Origin: Pseudobdellovibrionaceae bacterium | Lineage (GTDB): Bacteria > Bdellovibrionota > Bdellovibrionia > Bdellovibrionales > Bdellovibrionaceae | Assembly (NCBI GenBank): GCA_021731025.1 | Contig: JAKFYD010000043.1 | Coordinates: 1-46,642 of the forward strand | Direction: 5' to 3' | Length of the DNA: 46,642 bases | Shown: one piece after another, positions 1-7,423 of the stretch | Numbering within the stretch: position 1 is the stretch's first letter | Layout of the letters: every line of letters begins with the position of its first letter | Made by a program: the position numbers and the translations under genes | Notes under the pieces: generated by a model | Told to the model about the DNA's origin: nothing | Seen by the model: the letters and a program-made list of their open reading frames with translations, nothing else | Database searches by the model: none

Positions 1-138
1 GATGGCAAGTGTCACGTGACTGAGTATCAAACAGTGATTAAGTACTGTCCCCGTTGTGGTCGCTGGAACCGCGGGGAAGAGCCTAAAGATCTTCAGAAAG
101 CCAGAGTTATTTTTGGCACGAATGTAACGAAAATTTGA
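1..138 (+). CDS. C-terminal end of an unidentified gene with a CPRCG motif
   Basis: Reading from base 1 there is an open frame of 45 codons that ends in TGA at 136-138. The visible tail contains Cys at residues 4, 16 and 19, the last two in a CPRCG arrangement typical of a zinc knuckle, followed by a polar end. The start lies outside the window, so I cannot name the family. It is followed closely by a RAYT transposase on the same strand. It may be a real gene end or a chance open frame; the zinc-type cysteine spacing favours a real one. Confidence 0.45.
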   Translation, partial: DGKCHVTEYQTVIKYCPRCGRWNRGEEPKDLQKARVIFGTNVTKI

Positions 139-173
139 CATCGCTCCTAATCTTTGCTAAAAATTCGAAGCGC

Positions 174-746
174 ATGAAAAAGTCCACTCAAACATCTTTT
201 CTAAAAGATAAAATCCCGAAGCATTTCGGCGGAAGTTTCCTTAAAGGAAATGCAAAAACTCCGCGTCCGCTTTCTACAAAGCACTCGCTCCATCTTGTTT
301 TGAAATCTGAACAGGCTATGGGGAAGAACTCGATGCTCCAGAAACGAAATGTCGAGGCTATTGATCGTATCCTGCGAAAGCAGGCCGAGAAATGTGGAGT
401 TAGAATTTATCACCTCGTGAATGTGGGAAATCATATCCATTTAGTCATCAGAATTACCCGCTTTCATCTTTATAGGAAATACATTCGCTCTGTCACAGGC
501 TTGATCGCAAGACATGTGACTCAAAAACAAAGAGGCACTGCCACCGTGGCAGTAAAACCAAGCTCAAGCGCAAATCGAAAGAAGAAGTTCTGGGTCGCCC
601 GCCCCTTCACTCGATTGATCAACTGGGGCAAAGATTTCAAACGTGTCTCTCAATACATGAACAAAAATCACCGACAAGCTCTTTTCATCGCTTGGGGATT
701 TGAGACGACGAATCTAGAAGATATCTACCTATTAAATACGGGCTAA
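174..746 (+). CDS. REP-associated tyrosine transposase (RAYT, Y1/IS200-like)
   Basis: This encodes about 190 residues of the Y1_Tnp/IS200-like fold. An HUH motif is visible (NHIHLVI), and the likely catalytic tyrosine lies in VSQYMNKN near the C-terminus. The N-terminus (MKKSTQTSFL, then FGGS and RPLSTKHSLHLVL) is the layout usual for RAYT proteins of Bdellovibrio. I chose the ATG at 174 because the protein begins there in family style; a TTG at 135 would add 13 residues overlapping the previous gene. RAYT proteins act on single-stranded REP or BIME repeats and are usually single-copy and domesticated. No clear REP pair flanks this gene within the visible sequence, and no IS ends are seen. 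Confidence 0.78.
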   Translation: MKKSTQTSFLKDKIPKHFGGSFLKGNAKTPRPLSTKHSLHLVLKSEQAMGKNSMLQKRNVEAIDRILRKQAEKCGVRIYHLVNVGNHIHLVIRITRFHLYRKYIRSVTGLIARHVTQKQRGTATVAVKPSSSANRKKKFWVARPFTRLINWGKDFKRVSQYMNKNHRQALFIAWGFETTNLEDIYLLNTG

Positions 747-884
747 CACTTTACCTATTCAGAACAAGAGATCCCATAACAACCCGGCCTTTCGAAGAGC
801 TAGTCGCACTAAGGCTTGATCTTCTCTAGCCGTGATTCAAACAATAGAAAGCAAACAACCATCACTCAGACTGAAGGGACCTCA

Positions 885-1361
885 ATGAAAAAGACTTTGA
901 AGATAGTATTGATTGGATTTAGTAGCATCGTCGTCATAAGCATTCTTTTTGTGATTGTGAGCGCTACATTTTTCGGTGATAAAATTGTTGGTAATTCCAA
1001 GACGAACTTGGCTCGCGCTCGTCAATCCGAAGCAAAAACTGTTTTACTTGGAATCTATGCCAGTGAAAAAATGTACCAAGTCGAAAAAGATGCTTTCACT
1101 GATGACTTCAATGCCTTGGAATATGAGGCCGACGGACAAAGCCAGTATCTTTGTGGATTTTATCAAGGCAAGTCTTCTCCGAAAAAAGGGCCCGGTTATA
1201 ATTATGTCGGCAAGGCGACACCCGAAGATATTCCGGCAAATGCCGTGGTCAGCAAAGACTCGTTCACTGTTGCCTGTGTGGGTTACCCTGATCCCGAAGG
1301 TCCACTGGATGTTTGGACTATCAATGAAAAAAGAGAATTGATCGGGAAAAATCTCGAATAA
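885..1361 (+). CDS. Pilin-like membrane-anchored protein lacking a prepilin peptide
   Basis: 158 residues. The ATG at 885 follows a GAAGGGAC Shine-Dalgarno-like stretch and opens a single N-terminal membrane helix (residues about 5-30). After it, the sequence SEAKTVLLGIYASEKMYQ, then the FTDDFNALEYE stretch, resembles the alpha1-C helix and following loop of deltaproteobacterial type IV pilins (AKTNL..IYTAEKAY..E...Y). The GFTLIE-type prepilin cleavage site is absent, so the protein is probably an anchored pilin-like domain rather than an assembled major pilin. Two cysteines (in YLCGF and VACVG) could form the C-terminal disulfide common in pilins. A hairpin follows the gene. The pilin assignment is by pattern only. 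Confidence 0.6.
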   Translation: MKKTLKIVLIGFSSIVVISILFVIVSATFFGDKIVGNSKTNLARARQSEAKTVLLGIYASEKMYQVEKDAFTDDFNALEYEADGQSQYLCGFYQGKSSPKKGPGYNYVGKATPEDIPANAVVSKDSFTVACVGYPDPEGPLDVWTINEKRELIGKNLE

Positions 1362-1392
1362 AATATCTCTATAGCCTTATTCTCCAATAGAG

Positions 1393-1434
1393 CTCGATCT
1401 TCGAAAAACCAAGCTCGACCTTTCGAAGATCGAG
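1393..1434 (+). terminator. Perfect 14-bp inverted repeat, probable terminator of the pilin-like gene
   Basis: CTCGATCTTCGAAA at 1393-1406 pairs perfectly with TTTCGAAGATCGAG at 1421-1434 around a 14-nt loop. A moderately T-rich stretch (AAGTTTCTTTTTG) follows, so it can act as an intrinsic terminator about 30 nt after the stop codon. It could equally be a protein-binding palindrome. Confidence 0.55.
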
Positions 1435-1861
1435 AAGTTTCTTTTTGACGTTTCACAGACTTTCATCGCGAATAAAAAGGGAAATATTTTCCTTATCCCC
1501 TCTGGGCCTGCCTTACATATAGGTAAGATTTCTTCATTGGCCCATCACCTAGATCAGACTAAAGAATAAAGTTTCACGACAAATCATCAAACTGGCCTGA
1601 AGCACTGTCAAGAATTCGTCGTAGGTCCCGAACTTCAATACATCAAGATTAACTCGGTTTCAGGAAGAACCGGAGAGTGTTGGTCACATTCTCCTACTAG
1701 ACAAGAAAGGGGGGCCTTCAAGGAAGAAACTTTAAAAGAACAGAGATTGTTCACAAACTCTTTAAAGAAAATGAGTTTGGGCTCTAAAAAAATAACTAAG
1801 GCTCGGAGGCCGCCCCGTAAAAAGGGAGATCACATAACGATCACACAAGGAGGAATTTGAA

Positions 1862-1879
1862 ATGATTAAAACTAATTAA
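1862..1879 (+). CDS. Five-codon leader peptide MIKTN upstream of flagellin
   Basis: ATG at 1862 starts the peptide MIKTN and stops at TAA 1877-1879. It has its own near-ideal Shine-Dalgarno (AAGGAGGA, 1847-1854) eight bases upstream. The flagellin Shine-Dalgarno begins one base after its stop codon, at 1881, so ribosomes ending here would terminate on the flagellin initiation region. This geometry suggests translational coupling or a leader control. No rare-codon or amino-acid run suggests classical attenuation. It could be accidental, but the strength of its ribosome site argues otherwise. Confidence 0.4.
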   Translation: MIKTN

Positions 1880-1893
1880 CGGAGGAAATACTA

Positions 1894-2727
1894 ATGGGAA
1901 TGCGTGTAACGACAAATATATCTGCGATCAATGCACAAAGAAACTTGGTCGGCAGTCAACGATCCATCGGAAAATCGATGGCTCAATTATCTTCGGGTAA
2001 CCGAATCAACATCGCCGCTGACGATGCCGCTGGGCTAGCGATCTCTGAACGATTGAAAGCTTCAATCCGTTCAAGCGCACAAGCTCAACGAAATGCGAAT
2101 GACGGTATTTCGATGGTTCAAACTGCTGAGGGCGGTCTGAATGAAATCGGAAACATCATCGTTCGTCTGCGTGAGTTAGGTATCCAAGCTGCTTCTGACA
2201 CTGTAGGTGATACAGAGCGTGGCTTCCTGGATAAAGAGGTTCAACAATTGAAATCAGAGATGCAACGTATCGCCGCTGCAACAACTTGGGGAGATACCAA
2301 ATTGTTAGACGGTTCTACTCCAACATTTGATTTCCAAGTTGGTATCTTTAATAGCTCTGAAGAAGATCGCATCTCTTTCGACGCTTCACAAAATGTGGCG
2401 ACTTTAGATGCTTTGGGATTGGGTGGTTTAGATTACACTCATAAAGAAGGCGCTCAAGAAGGTTTAGCGAACTTAGACGTTTCCCAAAATATGGTGAACG
2501 GATACCGCGCTAACTTGGGAGCTCTCCAAAATCGATTGACTTCAACAGTTGATAACTTGGGTGTATTGCAAGAGAACATGAGTGCAGCAAACAGCCGTAT
2601 TCGTGACACTGACGTTGCTCAAGCATCTTCAGAGATGACTCGAAACAACATCTTGTTGCAAGCTGGTACTGCGACTTTGGCTCAAGCGAACAGCGTGAAC
2701 CAATTAGCTCTTAAACTTATTGGCTAA
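1894..2727 (+). CDS. fliC: Flagellin
   Basis: 277 residues forming the filament subunit. The conserved N-terminal D0/D1 domain (TTNISAINAQRN, then SSGNRINIAADDAAGLAISERL) and the C-terminal D1/D0 domain (SRIRDTDVAQASSEM, then QAGTATLAQANSVNQ) are complete. They are joined by a short linker, so the variable D2/D3 domains are missing, as in other minimal flagellins. The ATG at 1894 is preceded by GGAGG at 1881-1885; a second ATG two codons later is too far from that site. A strong terminator follows directly, so the gene is monocistronic. Bdellovibrio genomes carry several flagellin paralogues, so the exact paralogue cannot be named. Confidence 0.95.
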   Translation: MGMRVTTNISAINAQRNLVGSQRSIGKSMAQLSSGNRINIAADDAAGLAISERLKASIRSSAQAQRNANDGISMVQTAEGGLNEIGNIIVRLRELGIQAASDTVGDTERGFLDKEVQQLKSEMQRIAAATTWGDTKLLDGSTPTFDFQVGIFNSSEEDRISFDASQNVATLDALGLGGLDYTHKEGAQEGLANLDVSQNMVNGYRANLGALQNRLTSTVDNLGVLQENMSAANSRIRDTDVAQASSEMTRNNILLQAGTATLAQANSVNQLALKLIG

Positions 2728-2751
2728 ACACTAGATAGTTTATTATCGTAG

Positions 2752-2781
2752 AAAGGGGCGAAGTTATTCGCCCCTTTTTTT
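2752..2781 (+). terminator. Rho-independent terminator of flagellin
   Basis: AAAGGGGCGAA (2752-2762), a GTTA loop, then TTCGCCCCTTT (2767-2777) and a continued T run. This is an 11-bp perfect stem, about 25 nt after the stop codon. Confidence 0.93.
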
Positions 2782-2796
2782 ATTGGGAAGATCCAA

Positions 2797-4521
2797 CTAT
2801 TTTCCGAGCTTATGCACATTGTTTTTAATTCGATCCATCACCTGAAAAACACTGACCGAGTTTCCACCCTTTAAATCTTTTCCTTGCGAAGTCACCCACA
2901 AATGGGTCCCATCGGCACTCAGACTTAAGCCCACGGGATAAGAATCCACCGGAAGACGGGCTAAAACCGTCAAATCATTTGCACTGACCACGGCCACTTC
3001 ACTGGTATTATTGACCGCAATAAAAAGATATTTCCCATCGGGACTAGGTTTAAAACTTCGCACACCTAAGCCAACAAATTTTTTCTGAAAGAGATCGCTT
3101 TTAGCAGTAACACGCACCTTGGCTGCCGTTTTATCCTTCACTAAATCTATCAGAGCTTGAGTTTTAATTTTCGCGATGCTGCCTGAAGAATTACAACCAA
3201 TGTAAAGATCTTCTCCATTCGGAGAAAGATGAATATCACGTGGACCTGGCTGAATTCCAAAAACTGTTCCGCGATAAATCGGAGGCTGACCTTCTTCCCT
3301 GTTTTTAAGATCGAAGATGGCAATTCCCCCACCCTTCATGCGGGCTGCAAAAAGATAAGCTCCGTCTTTAGAAAACTCGAGACCACGAACACAAAAACCG
3401 CAGTCCTTGTCGCGATTCGATTCTAAATTCTTCAAAGACAAGCGTTCGCCAACAACCAGCAAATGTGCTTCCTTAAACTCTTGAACTTTGTCTGAACGGA
3501 TGTCGTAAAGACCAATCGTGTTGTCTCCCCAATTTGAAACGGCTAACCATTTTCCATCCGGAGAGGACGCGATGTATTTTGAAATCGATCCCGTTCCCAT
3601 CACACGAAGAATTTTATCAGTGCTCGTATCAATAACCGCCATGGCCGAAGGCTCAAGGCCAAGATCGTCAAAACTGCGCCGATAATAAGTCACCCAAAGG
3701 TATTTTCCATTGTGAGTAAGCACGGCCTCAACCGGTTTTCCGCTAAACACTTTTGGTTTTTTATTTTTGAATCGGTAGTCAAAAGGAGGCGTGCTATCGA
3801 TCAATGCTTCGTTCTCGGCATTAAATTTATGCTTGATCACCGAAATTTTTTCCAAGCCATTGCTTTTAAGAACAACCGTTTTCGAACCTTCTAAGGAGTT
3901 GACGTAAACTCGAGTCCCATCCTTTGAAAAGTTCACGGACTTCGGCGAATCAATGTCTAAATCGTAATGGTCTAACAGTGAACTTGGCTTTGGGTTGTAA
4001 GATTGCCACCGCGCCACCATTAAAATTTGCAAGGGACCATCGGCAGGTAAAGCTTCTTTAAGAAGTTCTACTTTCGTGCGAAAAATGCGGTCGGTTTTTT
4101 CGCCTTTAATCATGGATACGTTGCTTTCGGCCGCCGGAAGAAATTCCCCCACCTTTTCGTGATTGGGATTAATTTTTAAAACCTTTTTCCAAGTGTCGAC
4201 GACCTTAGCCCACTCACCCAGTTTCCAGTAACTCCAACCGATTTCATACAGACAGCCTTGGCAATTGGGATCCACCTTAAGACACTCTTGATAAAACTCT
4301 AAAGCTTTTGGGGTATTATTGTCTTTCTGAAGTGCGAAAGCTTTTTTGAAAAATTCTTGGGATTCTTTTTTTTCGCAGGTGGCTTCTTCACCCAAAGATT
4401 GAAATGAAATCAATAAAATTAAAACCGCCGAAAACTTACTGAGTTTCGCAATTGAATTCCCTATTTTTAAGAATTCCCGCCAGGTAAGGCCATTTCGATT
4501 GCATTTTTGACAAATTTTCAT
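2797..4521 (-). CDS. Exported TPR and YVTN/YncE-type beta-propeller protein
   Basis: 574 residues when started at the ATG 4519-4521, which has GAGGAAG upstream; an earlier ATG at 4560 lacks such a site. A hydrophobic signal segment (SAVLILLISFQSL) near residues 30-43 suggests export, preceded by a longer than usual basic stretch. Next come two or three TPR helices (ALEFYQECLKVDPNCQGCLYEIGW region), then a long run of propeller repeats of the type SPDGKWLAVSNWGDNT, SPNGEDLYIGCN and SPDGKYLFIAVNN, ending with LSADGTHLWVTSQG. This matches surface or periplasmic YVTN-repeat proteins, generally used for binding rather than catalysis. Its 5' end overlaps the upstream gene by about 85 bases, so the two are probably co-transcribed. 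Function unknown. Confidence 0.8.
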   Translation of the reverse strand: MKICQKCNRNGLTWREFLKIGNSIAKLSKFSAVLILLISFQSLGEEATCEKKESQEFFKKAFALQKDNNTPKALEFYQECLKVDPNCQGCLYEIGWSYWKLGEWAKVVDTWKKVLKINPNHEKVGEFLPAAESNVSMIKGEKTDRIFRTKVELLKEALPADGPLQILMVARWQSYNPKPSSLLDHYDLDIDSPKSVNFSKDGTRVYVNSLEGSKTVVLKSNGLEKISVIKHKFNAENEALIDSTPPFDYRFKNKKPKVFSGKPVEAVLTHNGKYLWVTYYRRSFDDLGLEPSAMAVIDTSTDKILRVMGTGSISKYIASSPDGKWLAVSNWGDNTIGLYDIRSDKVQEFKEAHLLVVGERLSLKNLESNRDKDCGFCVRGLEFSKDGAYLFAARMKGGGIAIFDLKNREEGQPPIYRGTVFGIQPGPRDIHLSPNGEDLYIGCNSSGSIAKIKTQALIDLVKDKTAAKVRVTAKSDLFQKKFVGLGVRSFKPSPDGKYLFIAVNNTSEVAVVSANDLTVLARLPVDSYPVGLSLSADGTHLWVTSQGKDLKGGNSVSVFQVMDRIKNNVHKLGK

Positions 4522-5125
4522 TGAAAGGTGCTTCCTCTTTTTCAACCAACTTCTCCACATTTTTTATTTCACTCAAGCAAGAAGGGTTTGCATTGACGGA
4601 GCTCAAGCAGTTGGAAGACAAATGGAGTTTAAGTTCACCTAATCTTTTCACTTGTTGGTGCAAAGAACAAATCTTTTTTAAATCCTCGGACAAGGGCTGC
4701 CACCATGACTCACGTTGGTCTTCAAAACTTTTTATCCGCTTCAAAACAGTTTCATTCAGTTCATGAAGAATTAATAAATTCTGACGAGCTTTTTGATAAG
4801 CCTTTGGATAAACATAGGCCCATAATTTATTGTTAACCCAGTCCTGCATTTTTTCGGCACGTCCACGGGAACACGAAGAAGCTGCCGGAACCGCAGTCTT
4901 TGGAAGATAACCTTCGTTATTGATCCAAGCCCAAAAATAAATGTCGCCCTTATGATCATTTTCAATCTTCTGCAGCAGCCTTTCGTATTCAAGAACCCCG
5001 GCCGTAACGGCGCAGTCCCAGGCTTCGGTCACGTAGGGTCTCATGATCAAAAGACTGAGAGCAAACAAGACTAAGCTCAGTCCTAGCCCTGCTAAAAATT
5101 TGGATCGAAGAATGGGGGAAAACAT
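4436..5125 (-). CDS. Single-pass membrane-anchored protein of unknown function
   Basis: 229 residues with one N-terminal membrane helix (about residues 10-28, GLGLSLVLFALSLLIM) and a mostly helical, charged remainder outside the membrane. Six cysteines are scattered after the anchor (WDCAV, SSCSR, KICSL, SNCLS, PSCLS, FNCET), which suits an oxidising, extracytoplasmic location. The ATG at 5125 follows GAAGGGA. It is the first gene of a two-gene unit with the TPR/propeller gene, which starts inside it. No family is recognised. Confidence 0.72.
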   Translation of the reverse strand: MFSPILRSKFLAGLGLSLVLFALSLLIMRPYVTEAWDCAVTAGVLEYERLLQKIENDHKGDIYFWAWINNEGYLPKTAVPAASSCSRGRAEKMQDWVNNKLWAYVYPKAYQKARQNLLILHELNETVLKRIKSFEDQRESWWQPLSEDLKKICSLHQQVKRLGELKLHLSSNCLSSVNANPSCLSEIKNVEKLVEKEEAPFNENLSKMQSKWPYLAGILKNREFNCETQ

Positions 5126-5322
5126 CGACTTCCCTTCGGAAAACTCGACTTTTAAATTGAATACTTTTTGAAGATTTAGCTTGGGAAAAAGGCCAGACCT
5201 TGGACTTGAACCTCCTGGAAGCTTTTGGGGCCTAAGCTTTGGCGGGAAAACTCGACTTAAGAAAGCACTTGTTAAAACCGAGAACTCAAGGTCAAGCCGA
5301 CTTCAAGATTCAAGGAGGATCT

Positions 5323-6105
5323 ATGAAAACCATGATTCCAATTTATTTATTGCTGGCCATACTTTCACTGACTTTGGCCACTTCCTGCGCCCGCAAGGGT
5401 TTCGAGACATCCCAGCTTTCAAAAACAACCGACGAAAATAACGGCAATGGAAATGGGAATAACCCACCCGCTGGGCCCAGCGATCTTGCCGAGCAAATCA
5501 GCAACTTGGATATGAGGTCTTATGTGGCTGATGGAGGTTTTGGCAGCGCTGACCCTATGACCGACCCAAATCCTGTGACCGATTTAGACAAAACAGGTTC
5601 CGGCCAATTAGTGATTCGCTTACCCCTCGGAGTCTCATCGATCTTTTCAGTCGGAGCCGGTGGAACGCATCAAAAATACAAAGACATCACCTTCGCGATC
5701 GAGGGAAACTTAAAAACGGGCTATCGCCTTGTTGTCAAAATTCCTCTTAAGTACATCCTTAGAACCGAACAGTTTGAGACTGCTGCACCCGGTCGTCTTC
5801 CCAATGGAGATGCAATTCCCGCCATCCCCTCGGGAGAGCTTCCCCGACTGGATATCACGGTCAATCCTAACAAAAAGGAAAAGGTCTATCTCTACTTGAA
5901 CAAGAATTTCGTCGGTATTCTTTTCGAGTCCAAATTCGACCCTGGCTTTGATTTGAAATATAATCTGACCGACCAAAACCGACTTAATACCTTGGGCCAC
6001 TTTTACCTGATGCAGGCTAAGAATAACGCCCCCGCCGCCTTCATGGTTTTGTTCCCGATTTCAGACGAAGTTTCGACCTTATTGGACAAGTACTTCCTGA
6101 AGTAA
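5323..6105 (+). CDS. Lipoprotein with Asn/Gly-rich linker, unknown function
   Basis: 260 residues. The ATG at 5323 is preceded by AAGGAGGA. The signal peptide ends in a lipobox (LATSC) with the lipidated cysteine at residue 22. A flexible Asn-Gly-Pro linker (NGNGNGNNPPAGPSD) then leads to a folded domain of roughly 200 residues without recognisable motifs. The region starting DMRSYVADGG to the end is rich in beta-strand patterns. Such linker-bearing lipoproteins are frequent in Bdellovibrio envelopes. It stands alone between a divergent unit and the histone-like gene, with a hairpin after it. Confidence 0.75.
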   Translation: MKTMIPIYLLLAILSLTLATSCARKGFETSQLSKTTDENNGNGNGNNPPAGPSDLAEQISNLDMRSYVADGGFGSADPMTDPNPVTDLDKTGSGQLVIRLPLGVSSIFSVGAGGTHQKYKDITFAIEGNLKTGYRLVVKIPLKYILRTEQFETAAPGRLPNGDAIPAIPSGELPRLDITVNPNKKEKVYLYLNKNFVGILFESKFDPGFDLKYNLTDQNRLNTLGHFYLMQAKNNAPAAFMVLFPISDEVSTLLDKYFLK

Positions 6106-6130
6106 ATAAAACTGATTGAAAATATTTGCC

Positions 6131-6175
6131 TGACCCTCTGATTATCGATAATCTCAGGGGGTCATTCCAATTTTT
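6131..6175 (+). terminator. Probable terminator after the lipoprotein gene
   Basis: GACCCTCTGATTATC (from 6132) pairs with GATAATCTCAGGGGGTC (6147-6163), with a small bulge, and is followed by CATTCCAATTTTTATT. The hairpin is about 25 nt after the stop codon. Confidence 0.65.
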
Positions 6176-6189
6176 ATTAAGGAGTCCCC

Positions 6190-6669
6190 ATGGCGAAAGC
6201 TAAGAAAAAAACCACCGCTAAAAAAGCAAAAAAGAAAGTAACTAAGAAAGCAGCTCCTAAAAAAGCTACGAAGAGCACGAAGAAAAAGTCGACTCCTAAA
6301 AAGGCGACGAAAAAATCAGCTTCGAAAGCTAAATCGAAGAGCACAAAAAAAGCGACGAAAAAATCCAGCGCAAAGAAATCGTCTCCTAAAAAATCAAAGA
6401 AATCTTCTCTGGCTGGTGGAGCTGCAGGCGCCATTGGTTCGCGAGGTAATGATTCTTTAGATGATCTTTCTAAAGAGTTCGATGATGAAGGCGAGATGGA
6501 TACCATGGTGGGCTTAGATGATGAGCCAAGTCCCGAGGAAGATGACAACTGGGAAAGTGCCGAAGAAGAGATTGGCAGCGCTACAGTCACAAGTGATGAT
6601 GACGATTCCGATGACCTCGATAAAGATGATGACGACGATCTCGATGATGGAGAAGAAGGCTACTTCTAA
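6190..6669 (+). CDS. Histone H1-like lysine-rich protein with acidic tail
   Basis: 159 residues with sharply divided charge. Residues 1 to about 75 are almost only Lys, Ala, Ser and Thr in repeats such as KKATKK and KKSAS, like the C-terminal tail of eukaryotic H1 and bacterial H1-like proteins (HctB, AlgP class). After a short Gly/Ala hinge (AGGAAGAIGSRG) the rest is dominated by Asp and Glu, ending in long acidic runs and EEGYF. The first half should bind DNA or RNA non-specifically; the acidic half could mask it or bind basic partners. The ATG at 6190 follows AAGGAG. Its own promoter region and terminator suggest independent expression. Function beyond nucleic-acid binding is inference. 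Confidence 0.8.
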   Translation: MAKAKKKTTAKKAKKKVTKKAAPKKATKSTKKKSTPKKATKKSASKAKSKSTKKATKKSSAKKSSPKKSKKSSLAGGAAGAIGSRGNDSLDDLSKEFDDEGEMDTMVGLDDEPSPEEDDNWESAEEEIGSATVTSDDDDSDDLDKDDDDDLDDGEEGYF

Positions 6670-6703
6670 TAGCCCTCCCCTGTCCCTGAAAAAAATTCAC
6701 TCT

Positions 6704-6732
6704 AAAGCCGCTCCTTTGAGCGGCTTTTTTTG
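6704..6732 (+). terminator. Rho-independent terminator of the histone-like gene
   Basis: AAAGCCGCTC (6704-6713), loop CTTT, GAGCGGCTTT (6718-6727), then a T run to about 6732. Confidence 0.92.
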
Positions 6733-6822
6733 TTTTAGCCCCTAACCTCTACTGATTTTTTTTATCTTTGACATGAACCCCAAGCTGGACGATTTTTTAA
6801 ATGATTCTTCAAGGGGGTGAAT

Positions 6823-7386
6823 ATGATTAAGAGTGCTCAATATTTTAAAATGCTCATCCTGATGATATTCGGACTTTCTTTATTCCTGGTCGAAGCTCAG
6901 GCTGACGATCAGATCACACCTGCGGATTACCGAAGTTACTCCACGAATGAACACACCCGCCTTGAAATAGTTAATGTTCAGAAAGCCCAAGAAATCTATA
7001 ACCTCATGCGATTGCCTGAGCTTGAGCAAACCCCGACTCCCGCAGAAAATAATAAATTTAAATCATTCTCGAACAGCACTTCGGATTTCTTTTTCTTTTG
7101 TGGCGCTGTCGAAGGCAATTCTTTTGTCTGTTATTTTCAAATAAAAAAAGTCGCCTCCGATCGTCTCTTTGAATCTCCCTCGGCCACTTCACTTAAACTC
7201 AATACAGCTTCAGACTCTGAAAAGTGGTCAGAGATTCTTCCGGCACAAACTAGCCCCGACGGAAGAAACATCAGCTCTTTTATTATCGAAAATTATCTAG
7301 AAACATACTGCGAAAAAAGTTCTGCGAATGGAGAAACCATTTGTCACGTGACGATCTACAAAAAAGATAAGGCCGAACTCTTTTAA
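6823..7386 (+). CDS. Small secreted protein, unknown
   Basis: 187 residues. AAGGGGG at 6811-6817 supports the ATG at 6823 over the in-frame GTG at 6817. An N-terminal signal peptide (MLILMIFGLSLFLVEAQADD) with likely cleavage after AQA predicts a periplasmic or secreted product. The mature part has four cysteines (FFCGA, FVCYF, YCEKS, ICHVT), which could make two disulfides, and no known motif. It converges with the sigma-54 activator gene, and its stop codon sits inside a hairpin that may end both transcripts. Confidence 0.7.
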   Translation: MIKSAQYFKMLILMIFGLSLFLVEAQADDQITPADYRSYSTNEHTRLEIVNVQKAQEIYNLMRLPELEQTPTPAENNKFKSFSNSTSDFFFFCGAVEGNSFVCYFQIKKVASDRLFESPSATSLKLNTASDSEKWSEILPAQTSPDGRNISSFIIENYLETYCEKSSANGETICHVTIYKKDKAELF

Positions 7387-7395
7387 AGTTCGGCC
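7371..7395. terminator. Hairpin over the stop codon, probable bidirectional terminator
   Basis: GGCCGAACT (7371-7379) and AGTTCGGCC (7387-7395) form a 9-bp perfect stem whose loop contains the end of the plus-strand gene (TAA, 7384-7386). On the minus strand the hairpin is followed by TTATCTTTTTTG, so it suits termination of the convergent activator gene at least as well. Confidence 0.6.
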
Positions 7396-7423
7396 CTAGA
7401 CTTATTCATTTTATTTAACTGAA

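Larger units (their letters stand above)
1362..1893 (+). promoter_or_regulatory. Long flagellin upstream region
   Basis: This 532-base gap has no substantial ORF. It holds the 14-bp inverted repeat at its start, a TAAAGTTT box at 1567-1574 that equals the -35 of the FliA (sigma-28) consensus but has no good GCCGATAA-like -10 at the normal distance, a weaker TAAAGAAA at 1763-1770, and two strong ribosome-binding sites at the 3' end (AAGGAGGA at 1847-1854 and GGAGG at 1881-1885). A FliA-type promoter would be expected for a flagellin gene, but I cannot place it convincingly, and the leader may be long. Confidence 0.35.

Noticed and set aside
11-20. Palindrome GTCACGTGAC, found again at 7343-7352
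   Set aside because: Both copies lie within coding sequence with no shared context; likely chance.
115-132. TGGCAC-like sigma-54 promoter before the RAYT gene
   Set aside because: The -12 GC element is missing at the required spacing.
1567-1574. TAAAGTTT as a complete FliA promoter
   Set aside because: The -35 matches but no adequate -10 follows at the expected distance, so I list it only as a box in the leader.
6177-6590. Minus-strand frame opposite the histone-like gene
   Set aside because: It is the Phe/Leu-rich antisense shadow of the lysine codons, with no ribosome site.
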